The notes under the pieces: generated by a model
Told to the model about the DNA's origin: nothing
The model's input: the letters and a program-made list of their open reading frames with translations, nothing else
The model's database searches: none
Made by a program: the position numbers and the translations under genes
Origin: GCA-2708415 sp964353185
Lineage (GTDB): Bacteria > Pseudomonadota > Alphaproteobacteria > Micavibrionales > Micavibrionaceae
Length of the DNA: 20,032 nt
Assembly: GCA_964353185.1 (NCBI GenBank)
Contig: CAYGUV010000021.1
Location: 1-20,032 of the forward strand
Direction: 5' to 3'
In this document: piece by piece, positions 14,891 to 20,032 of the stretch
Layout: each line of letters opens with the position of its first letter
How positions within the stretch are numbered: the stretch's first letter is position 1

Positions 14891-14962
14891 GCAAATGACA
14901 ACAATCAGTTCGTAGCCGCTAATGACAACACTGTTATTGGTGACGAAGCTATCGCAGCCTAA
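14891..14962 (+). other. tmRNA tag reading frame (23 encoded residues plus stop)
   Basis: The resume codon is GCA at 14891 and the stop is TAA at 14960-14962. The first part encodes ANDNNQFVA and the second part ANDNTVIGDEAIAA. With the alanine brought by tmRNA itself, both parts read A-ANDN, so the motif occurs twice, 30 bases apart, in near-identical DNA (GCAAATGACAAC and GCTAATGACAAC). The end, IAA, is a ClpX-type degron of the usual A-A form. Alphaproteobacterial tags typically start AANDN, as in Caulobacter, where it occurs once and the tag is 14 residues; this one is much longer. Confidence 0.88.
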
Positions 14963-15022
14963 TTTGGAAGCGTAGCAACAGCTACTCAATTCCCTGACCG
15001 TTGAACTGGATAGGGTGGGGTT

Positions 15023-15059
15023 GCCCGTAACCTAGCAACAGAAAACGGGCATTTTTTTT
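15023..15059 (+). terminator. Rho-independent terminator of ssrA
   Basis: GCCCGT (15023-15028) pairs with ACGGGC (15045-15050), followed by A and eight T. The 16-base loop is long but the stem and T-run are convincing. Confidence 0.85.
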
Positions 15060-15168
15060 CTTCAATTTTTGTTTGGTGCCGTTAATCGCCTTTGTTTTCC
15101 ACAGGGGTCTTGGGGGCAGGGTGCTTATCTATTGCTTATGATGCCCAAATCATGCGAATCATAATGTA

Positions 15169-15197
15169 TCGAAAAGGCAATTCTGGTCTTTTATAAT
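15169..15197 (+). promoter_or_regulatory. Promoter of sspB
   Basis: TCGAAA (15169-15174), 17 bases, then a perfect TATAAT (15192-15197). The leader before the sspB ATG would be about 20 bases. This indicates that sspB is transcribed separately from ssrA, which ends in its own terminator. Confidence 0.6.
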
Positions 15198-15222
15198 AAT
15201 AAGTAGTTAATGGTTTAAGAAT

Positions 15223-15723
15223 ATGAGCGATGATGATCTAACAGGTGAAAATGTATTGCGCTATGACCGTATGGTTGAAAATGCGTTGCGCGGCGTTGTG
15301 AAAGAAGCCATTGAAGAAGTCATGAAAGACGGACTTCCAGAAGAACATCATTTTTACATTACGTTTATAACCGATTATCCTGGTGTCAAAATTCCAGATT
15401 ATTTACGCGATAGATATCCTGGTGAAATGACGATTGTTCTGCAATTTCAATTCTATGATTTACATGTGAATGATGAGCGATTGCAGGTTACGTTATCTTT
15501 TAATAACGTTCCTGAAAAATTAGAAGTGCCATTGGCTGCGATTACAATTTTTGCAGACCCATCTGTAAATTTTGCGCTTCAATTCCAGCCAGTTGGCGAT
15601 GATAGCGAACCTGATTTGGACCCTGATGATGACACATCAAATTCTTCAGATGACGATGAAGGTAAAGATGGTGGCAAGAAAACAGGTGAAGTGGTCTCCC
15701 TCGATAATTTCCGCAAGAAATAA
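15223..15723 (+). CDS. sspB: SspB, adaptor delivering ssrA-tagged proteins to ClpXP
   Basis: Binds the ssrA tag and tethers substrates to ClpX. It has 166 residues in alphaproteobacterial form. A helical start (residues 10-37, VLRYDRMVENALRGVVKEAIEE) leads into a beta domain with HFYITFITDYPGVKIPDYLR, MTIVLQFQFYDL and LSFNNVPEKLEVPLAAITIF, and FADPSVNFALQF. A long acidic linker (about 126-149, many Asp) follows, then a terminal GEVVSLDNFRKK, matching the short tail with which SspB docks on the ClpX zinc-binding domain. The gene sits directly behind ssrA, whose tag its product recognises; the two are separately promoted. The Shine-Dalgarno sequence is weak. Confidence 0.95.
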   Translation: MSDDDLTGENVLRYDRMVENALRGVVKEAIEEVMKDGLPEEHHFYITFITDYPGVKIPDYLRDRYPGEMTIVLQFQFYDLHVNDERLQVTLSFNNVPEKLEVPLAAITIFADPSVNFALQFQPVGDDSEPDLDPDDDTSNSSDDDEGKDGGKKTGEVVSLDNFRKK

Positions 15724-15733
15724 TCTTTAGCTT

Positions 15734-16699
15734 GTGAGCGCGCAAAACTATCTAAAATCTTTGGAAAATTTCACCCCTTATAAGGTGAAGATTATTCGCG
15801 ATACATTGATTGATGAATCGCGCGATAACCGCCCTGTTAAAATTAAAATTTATTACCCTGAAGATTATAGCTCTGGTTATGCGGGTGCGCCCAAATTACC
15901 AGTTGTGTTTTGGTCGCATGGTCTAGGCGGCGGTGCCGATGGCGCTGCATTTTTGGCACGCCACATTGCGCAGCATGGGTATATTGTCGTCAATGTGCAG
16001 CATCATGGCACCGATACCACTATTTGGGAGGGGAAACCCGGCCACCCGTGGGATGTTATTCGCGCCACAGAAATTACGCGTGATATGACCCTTAATCGGT
16101 TTGGCGATGCGCCATTTGTTTTAGATAGCCTGCCTGAATTTTTGATTAACCATCAAGCGGTTGCGCGGATGGCAGATTTAAAGAATGTTGGCATGTCGGG
16201 ACATTCATTTGGCGCGCTGACCACGCAAGTCATATCGGGGATGTTGTTTCCGAATAAGCAAAATGAGCTGGCGTCTTTTGCTGATCAACGGTTTAAAGCA
16301 TCGGTTACCTATAGCCCCGGTGACATTGGGCATTTGGGTGATTTTGATGAGGCGCAAGCTTATGATGCGATTGATCGCCCGATTTTGCACATGACAGGGA
16401 CAGAGGATAAGTCACCCCTAACCAATGAAGAATATGAAATAAGATTAAAAGCATATCAGGGCAGCAAGGATGTTGTAGGCAAACATTTGTTGGTGATTAA
16501 TGATGCCGATCATATGGTCTTTGTTGGATCACGCGGCAAATTAGGGGCCAGTAAAAACCGTGAAAAACATGAAAATATTATCAAGACTTTTGCGCTGGTT
16601 TATTGGAACGCGATGTTGAAAGAGGATGCCCAAGCCAAAGAATGGTTGACGGGTGAGGGCGCAAGTGATTGGTTAGGGATAGAGGGAACGTTTGAATGA
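15734..16699 (+). CDS. Alpha/beta hydrolase (dienelactone hydrolase/PAF-acetylhydrolase-like)
   Basis: Predicted hydrolase of 321 residues with no obvious signal peptide. An oxyanion-hole motif VVFWSHGLGGGADGAAFLA (about 57-75) precedes VVNVQHHGTD. The nucleophile elbow is GMSGHSFGALT with Ser158. The acid is likely Asp225 (TGTEDKSPL) and the base His260 (NDADHMVF). This order and the SHGLGG motif match the COG4188-like predicted dienelactone hydrolase and PAF-acetylhydrolase group; the substrate is unknown. The start is GTG at 15734, 10 bases after sspB, with no clear ribosome binding site, so the N-terminus is tentative. It overlaps the ABC ATPase gene by 4 bases (ATGA), implying coupled translation and perhaps a shared process. 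Confidence 0.88.
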   Translation: MSAQNYLKSLENFTPYKVKIIRDTLIDESRDNRPVKIKIYYPEDYSSGYAGAPKLPVVFWSHGLGGGADGAAFLARHIAQHGYIVVNVQHHGTDTTIWEGKPGHPWDVIRATEITRDMTLNRFGDAPFVLDSLPEFLINHQAVARMADLKNVGMSGHSFGALTTQVISGMLFPNKQNELASFADQRFKASVTYSPGDIGHLGDFDEAQAYDAIDRPILHMTGTEDKSPLTNEEYEIRLKAYQGSKDVVGKHLLVINDADHMVFVGSRGKLGASKNREKHENIIKTFALVYWNAMLKEDAQAKEWLTGEGASDWLGIEGTFE

Positions 16700-17628
16700 T
16701 AAAAAATGCGATTGAGATTACTGATTTAAATAAAACATATGCCGCGGTTGGGAAGTCACCTGCGAAAAAGGCGCTCCATGGGATTAATTTAGAAATACCG
16801 CGCGGGTCTATCTATGGTTTATTGGGGCCAAATGGGGCGGGGAAGTCGACCATTATTAATATCATGGCAGGGTTGGTGATTAAAACATCAGGGTCCGTTA
16901 AAATCTGGGATCGTGATATTGATGTGAACCCGCGTAATTCACGTTCGGCCATTGGTATCGTGCCGCAGGAAATTAATTTTGACCCGTTTTTTACACCGCG
17001 CCAAATTTTGGATATTCAAGGTGGTTTATATGGCGTACCGAAAAAAGAACGCCGCACGATGGAGTTATTGGATTTAGTCGGGTTGGCCGATAAGGCGGAG
17101 TCACATTCACGAAGCCTGTCAGGCGGAATGAAGCGCCGTTTAATGATTGCCAAGGCGTTGGTGCATACGCCGCCAATTTTGGTATTGGATGAACCCACCG
17201 CAGGTGTGGATGTTGAACTGCGTCAAATGTTGTGGGAAAATGTACGTATATTAAATAAAGAAGGCATCACTGTTTTATTAACAACGCATTATCTGGAAGA
17301 GGCGGAAATGCTGTGTGATAAAATTGCCATTATCAACCATGGTGAAGTGGTGGCGAATGAAGATAAGGAAACATTGTTAGGGCGTATTGATGGCAAAGAA
17401 ATTCGTTTCCGTTTTGAAAATGAAATCATAAAAAGTCCAAGTGCAGTTGAAAAATTTAATCCAGTCATTGAAGGAAAGCGCACTTTATTATTTAAGTATT
17501 CACCCAAAGATCACACCATGAATGACATTATCAAATTGGTTCAGATTGAGGGTAATCCGATCTCTGATATCTCAACCACCGAAAGTGATTTGGAAGATGT
17601 GTTTTTACAAATTACACGTGGAACATAA
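16696..17628 (+). CDS. ABC transporter ATP-binding protein (ABC-2/YadG type)
   Basis: ATPase subunit of an exporter-like ABC system, 310 residues, peripheral on the inner membrane. Walker A is GLLGPNGAGKST, the Q-loop lies in GIVPQEINFDPFFTP, the signature is SLSGGMKRRLMIAKAL, Walker B is ILVLDEPTAGVD, and the switch His is in TVLLTTHYLEEAEMLCD. The C-terminal 80 residues end ISTTESDLEDVFLQITRG, typical of ATPases paired with ABC-2 permeases. GAGGGA precedes the start. The expected permease gene does not follow: the next gene is a CBS-domain protein after 131 bases. The start codon overlaps the hydrolase stop. Confidence 0.94.
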   Translation: MIKNAIEITDLNKTYAAVGKSPAKKALHGINLEIPRGSIYGLLGPNGAGKSTIINIMAGLVIKTSGSVKIWDRDIDVNPRNSRSAIGIVPQEINFDPFFTPRQILDIQGGLYGVPKKERRTMELLDLVGLADKAESHSRSLSGGMKRRLMIAKALVHTPPILVLDEPTAGVDVELRQMLWENVRILNKEGITVLLTTHYLEEAEMLCDKIAIINHGEVVANEDKETLLGRIDGKEIRFRFENEIIKSPSAVEKFNPVIEGKRTLLFKYSPKDHTMNDIIKLVQIEGNPISDISTTESDLEDVFLQITRGT

Positions 17629-17643
17629 GCGGGTTTATATTGT

Positions 17644-17658
17644 AAAACCTTTGGTTTT
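17644..17658 (+). terminator. Possible weak terminator after the ABC ATPase gene
   Basis: AAAACC pairs with GGTTTT around TTT, but only a few T follow. Directly downstream TTGACT (17660-17665) may be the -35 of the CBS gene; its -10 is unclear. Confidence 0.3.
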
Positions 17659-17759
17659 CTTGACTTATAAAGCGTTATGAACTAATGTCCTTTCATTATC
17701 GTTTACTATTTATGAAATTAGTATGACTTCTTAAAAACTGTTTTTGAAAGGATAAAAAC

Positions 17760-18203
17760 ATGACACAAATTAAAGACGTAATGTCTACAAACTTTAAATG
17801 GATGGCACCAGATTCACCAGTTGCCCAAGTTGCACAACAAATGAAAGACCTTGATTGTGGTTTCATGCCATTGGCAGAAAATGATAAAATCATTGGTATG
17901 GTAACAGACCGCGACATCACATTACGCGCCGTTGCGGAAGGTAAAGACCCACAAAAAACAAAAGCCCGCGACATCATGACAGCGAAAACATATTACTGCT
18001 ACGATGATCAAGACATCGAAGAAGTGTGTAATAATATGGGCGAAATTCAAGTTCGTCGTTTACCAGTTGTAAACCGTGACAAGCGTTTGGTTGGTATTGT
18101 TTCAATGGGTGATCTTGCACAGCAAGCAAGCCGTCCAAATGTTGGACAAACACAACAGCAAATTACTGCAGGCGTTCAACAGAACAAAAAGCAAGCCGCT
18201 TAA
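17760..18203 (+). CDS. CBS-domain-pair protein
   Basis: A stand-alone Bateman module of 147 residues. CBS 1 covers about residues 1-60 (IKDVMSTNFKWMAPDSPVAQ, then DCGFMPLAENDKIIGMVTDR DIT-type strand) and CBS 2 about 68-125 (ARDIMTAKTYYCYDDQDIEE, then QVRRLPVVNRDKRLVGIVSM). Such pairs bind adenosine nucleotides and act as sensors; the partner is unknown. A Gln/Asn/Lys-rich tail (QTQQQITAGVQQNKK) follows. AAAGGA stands 8 bases before the ATG, and a strong terminator follows the stop, so it is a single-gene unit with the look of a well-expressed gene. Confidence 0.93.
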   Translation: MTQIKDVMSTNFKWMAPDSPVAQVAQQMKDLDCGFMPLAENDKIIGMVTDRDITLRAVAEGKDPQKTKARDIMTAKTYYCYDDQDIEEVCNNMGEIQVRRLPVVNRDKRLVGIVSMGDLAQQASRPNVGQTQQQITAGVQQNKKQAA

Positions 18204-18224
18204 TTTTAAAAGAATTATTTAGAT

Positions 18225-18256
18225 CCGTCCTTGAACTTTCAAGGGCGGTTTTTTTT
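18225..18256 (+). terminator. Rho-independent terminator of the CBS gene
   Basis: CCGTCCTTGA (18225-18234) pairs with TCAAGGGCGG (18239-18248), ten pairs with one T-G, loop ACTT, followed by eight T. Confidence 0.92.
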
Positions 18257-18282
18257 AAATTGGAGGGTAATTGATTGGAAAT

Positions 18283-18332
18283 GATAAATTTCAATGCCTT
18301 TAAAATTTATCCTTATAAAGGACAAATTTATC
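18283..18332. repeat. Nested inverted repeat upstream of an unknown gene
   Basis: GATAAATTT (18283-18291) is mirrored by AAATTTATC (18324-18332). Inside it CCTTT (18297-18301) is mirrored by AAAGG (18317-18321). A further AAATTTATCC copy lies in the centre. It sits between the CBS terminator and the gene at 18396. It could be an operator or an RNA hairpin; AT-richness makes chance possible. Confidence 0.45.
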
Positions 18333-18395
18333 TTGCTTTTTTCGTAATATTTTGGTTATTTATGTTTACATATAAATAAAAGATAAGAGTTTGTA

Positions 18396-18845
18396 ATGAT
18401 TAAAGCTAAACCGTTAGCGCCCGCCCATAATGAAGCAGCAGCGCAAGAACCGATTGTAGTTAATAATGGTGAATATGCACTATTGTTAGATATGGAAGAC
18501 GTCGAAATGCCTCAACATGTGACAGAGAGTGTTATTCGAGGAAAAGTAATTGATAAATTGGTTAATACTCAAAACAAGAAGCATGAAGATATGATGAGAG
18601 CGGGGGCTTATATTGTTGCTATAGATGTTAAGGAGAATAAGCCGAATGGGCGGGTTGCCATTACATATTGTGTTGATAATAATCAGAAAAGAATACGGAG
18701 CGCGTATGTGGGTAAAAAGGTGAAAGTTATATACCCCTTTGTAACCCCAGAGATTGCAGATTCTGATAATTATGTATCATGGTCTAGGGCGGTTGTTTTG
18801 GATACGCCTGTACAGGCAACTGCACCTTCATTAACAGTCGTTTGA
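18396..18845 (+). CDS. Hypothetical protein, 149 residues
   Basis: I do not recognise this protein. The ATG follows TAAGAG about 8 bases upstream. The first 20 residues are Ala/Pro-rich and look unstructured. The middle has an acidic strand (YALLLDMEDVEMPQHVTES), a basic helix (VINKL-like, VIDKLVNTQNKKHEDMMRAG), and strands AYIVAIDVKENKP and GRVAITYCVDN. The C-terminus has KKVKVIYPFVTPEIADSDNY and an Ala/Pro/Thr tail. There is no signal peptide or membrane segment. It appears to be a single gene, with a nested inverted repeat upstream. No functional guess is warranted. Confidence 0.7.
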   Translation: MIKAKPLAPAHNEAAAQEPIVVNNGEYALLLDMEDVEMPQHVTESVIRGKVIDKLVNTQNKKHEDMMRAGAYIVAIDVKENKPNGRVAITYCVDNNQKRIRSAYVGKKVKVIYPFVTPEIADSDNYVSWSRAVVLDTPVQATAPSLTVV

Positions 18846-18975
18846 TAAAAATATTTGCTAGAATTGGCGTTTGCGCGTAAGCTATTCTTGTTCTTATGAG
18901 CAGAACAGGAGGTTTTTTCCGTTGTTTTGTTAGTGGGAATAATTACTTATTAAAAACTACTAATGGAGATTTCCG

Positions 18976-19188
18976 ATGGCCCAAAGCGGCACAGTTAAAT
19001 GGTTTAACCCTACCAAAGGGTTTGGTTTTATCGTCCCAGATGATGGCGGTAACGATGTTTTTGTTCATATCAGCGCAGTCGAAGCGGCAGGCCTTAAAAG
19101 CCTTGAAGAAGGACAAAAATTACAGTTTGAATTACAAGATAACCGTGGCAAACAAGCCGCTGCAGACCTTCAGGTTGTTGAAGGGTAG
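18976..19188 (+). CDS. Cold-shock domain protein
   Basis: A small single-stranded nucleic acid-binding protein, 70 residues, consisting of one cold-shock domain. RNP1 is KGFGFIV, RNP2 is VFVHIS, and the start SGTVKWFNPTKGFGF is diagnostic. It probably acts as an RNA chaperone. GGAGA stands 7 bases before the ATG. The upstream gap of 130 bases would allow a long 5' leader, as in cold-inducible csp genes, but I see no defined cold-shock box, and cold induction is not shown. A perfect terminator follows. Confidence 0.95.
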   Translation: MAQSGTVKWFNPTKGFGFIVPDDGGNDVFVHISAVEAAGLKSLEEGQKLQFELQDNRGKQAAADLQVVEG

Positions 19189-19217
19189 TCTCTGTTTTAA
19201 ATAATAAAGATTTAAAG

Positions 19218-19247
19218 ATCCGCTAGTATTATTTTAGCGGATTTTTT
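19218..19247 (+). terminator. Rho-independent terminator of the cold-shock gene
   Basis: ATCCGCTA (19218-19225) pairs perfectly with TAGCGGAT (19235-19242), followed by a T-run to 19247. Confidence 0.92.
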
Positions 19248-19304
19248 GTAACGAAATCATTCTTTATGCGAATGTTTATTATAAATTTATAGAAAAGAAA
19301 AATT

Positions 19305-19868
19305 ATGAAAGCTCTTATACTCTCCCTTTTGATTTTACCAATAATTGTTGTTAGCGCATATGCAAATGATGATGCAAATCCTATGGCTGAGCGTTTTGTA
19401 ATTGGAGATATAGTTCCTTCAAATATCACGTTAAAAAATCAAGCAGGTGAGAATGTGCTGCTTAATAGTTTAGCAGGAGAAGAAGGAACAGTTTTAGTGT
19501 TTCATCGCTCTGCTAAATGGTGCCCTTATTGTCAGGCGCAATTGATTAATTTAAAGGCTTATCAAGAAGATATTGAAACAACAGGATATAATATTGTTGC
19601 CATCAGTTACGACAGCGTTGAAGATTTGGAAGAGTTTGCCACAAAACGCAAAATGACTTTTCCATTATTATCAGATGAGGGATCAGAGACCATAAAATTA
19701 TTTGGCATTTTTAACATAGAACATAAAGAAGGTAGTTTCGCTTATGGCGTGCCATATCCTGCTATTTATGTTGTAAATAAGGATGGTTCAATAAAAGGCA
19801 TATTGCGTGAAGATGGGTATAAAAAACGCCCAGAAGTTAGTGATATTATTGAAGTGATTAAAAAATAG
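19305..19868 (+). CDS. Secreted thioredoxin-fold (AhpC/TSA or TlpA-like) protein
   Basis: A predicted periplasmic thiol protein of 187 residues. The signal peptide is clear: MK, hydrophobic ALILSLLILPIIVV, then SAYA before a likely cut after residue 20. The mature part is a thioredoxin fold: GDIVPSNITLKNQAGENVLL, then VLVFHRSAKWCPYCQAQL with the active-site pair Cys73/Cys76 (CPYC), YNIVAISYDSVEDLEEFA, MTFPLLSD and the cis-Pro region GVPYPAIYVV. The fold and the strands resemble AhpC/TSA peroxiredoxins, but the CPYC pair in place of a TxxC peroxidatic site suggests a thiol-disulfide oxidoreductase. The redox partner is unknown. The ribosome binding site is A-rich and weak. Followed by the initiator tRNA. 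Confidence 0.88.
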   Translation: MKALILSLLILPIIVVSAYANDDANPMAERFVIGDIVPSNITLKNQAGENVLLNSLAGEEGTVLVFHRSAKWCPYCQAQLINLKAYQEDIETTGYNIVAISYDSVEDLEEFATKRKMTFPLLSDEGSETIKLFGIFNIEHKEGSFAYGVPYPAIYVVNKDGSIKGILREDGYKKRPEVSDIIEVIKK

Positions 19869-19978
19869 CACTATTTGACGCCTTTCTTGTAAAAAATCCC
19901 TAAATGGGGCTTGCATATTATGGGCGTCCCGTTTAAAACAAACATCTCTTAAGCATTTACGCTTATTTCTAATGGTAG

Positions 19979-20032
<54 letters not shown>

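Larger units (their letters stand above)
14607..15022 (+). ncRNA. ssrA: Permuted two-piece tmRNA (alphaproteobacterial type)
   Basis: tmRNA rescues stalled ribosomes by acting as an alanine tRNA and then as mRNA for a degradation tag. The gene is circularly permuted: the acceptor piece comes first and ends in CCA at 14690, and the coding piece starts at 14807 with GGGGCTGAAACAGGATCGAC. Across the permutation, GGGGCTG (14807-14813) pairs with CAGCTCC (14680-14686), forming the 7-pair acceptor stem with one G-T. The T arm has the atypical loop GGCAGTA between CCGGG and CCCGG, as I recall for alphaproteobacterial tmRNAs. A leading hairpin CAGGG-CTTG-CCCTG sits at 14608-14621. The tag frame is at 14891-14962. 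Processing ends are approximate: the 5' end of the acceptor piece and 3' end of the coding piece cannot be read from sequence alone. A terminator follows, and sspB is next. Confidence 0.93.

Noticed and set aside
14693..14989. A minus-strand frame of 98 codons over the tmRNA
   Set aside because: It lies opposite a structured RNA gene; the translation is unrelated to any family.
18896..19204. A 102-codon frame on the plus strand starting before and overlapping the cold-shock gene
   Set aside because: It runs in another frame through a clear cold-shock domain gene, has no family resemblance, and the cold-shock gene has its own good ribosome binding site and terminator.
19875..19921. TTGACG (19875-19880) and TATTAT (19916-19921) as promoter of the initiator tRNA
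   Set aside because: The spacing of 35 bases is far too long for one promoter; each could belong to a different, weaker element.

Overview
The window looks like a chromosomal, mostly housekeeping segment of an AT-rich alphaproteobacterium. The evidence is a circularly permuted two-piece tmRNA gene with the alphaproteobacterial T-loop, an SspB adaptor ending in a VVSLDNFRKK-type ClpX-docking tail, the hflK-hflC-DUF2065-degP order, and an ilvB-ilvN-ilvC operon. I cannot name the genus. No phage, insertion sequence, CRISPR array or recognisable defence module is visible.

Layout. 1-588 (-): N-terminal part of an EamA/DMT transporter that runs off the left edge. 694-1194 (+): unrecognised small protein, followed by a bidirectional terminator shared with the ilv operon. 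1259-4951 (-): branched-chain amino acid operon, consisting of a leader peptide rich in Leu and Val, an attenuator hairpin, ilvB, ilvN and ilvC. 5034-5600 (+): GNAT-like protein. 5586-10940 (-): a tight cluster reading hflK, hflC, DUF2065, degP/htrA, an RBBP9-like serine hydrolase and miaA (membrane protein quality control, periplasmic protease, tRNA modification). 11043-12062 (+): Mrp/ApbC Fe-S carrier ATPase. 12042-13325 (-): thyA-folA, which supply dTMP and recycle the dihydrofolate made by ThyA. 13654-14562 (+): two-gene operon of unknown function with a good promoter.

14594-15723 (+) is a trans-translation block. It holds the permuted ssrA gene (acceptor piece first, spacer, coding piece), its terminator, and then sspB, whose product delivers ssrA-tagged proteins to ClpXP. 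The decoded tag is unusual because the AANDN motif, thought to be bound by SspB-alpha, occurs twice. 15734-17628 (+): alpha/beta hydrolase overlapping an ABC-2-type ATPase that has no permease beside it. 17760-19868 (+): a CBS-pair protein, an unknown protein, a cold-shock protein and a secreted thioredoxin-fold protein, three of them separated by clear terminators or hairpins. 19979-20032: start of an initiator tRNA-Met, cut by the right edge.

The best leads are the ilv leader/attenuator, the duplicated-motif ssrA tag next to sspB, the unknown operon just upstream of ssrA, and an acidic insertion in HflC. I found nothing I would confidently call an undescribed system.
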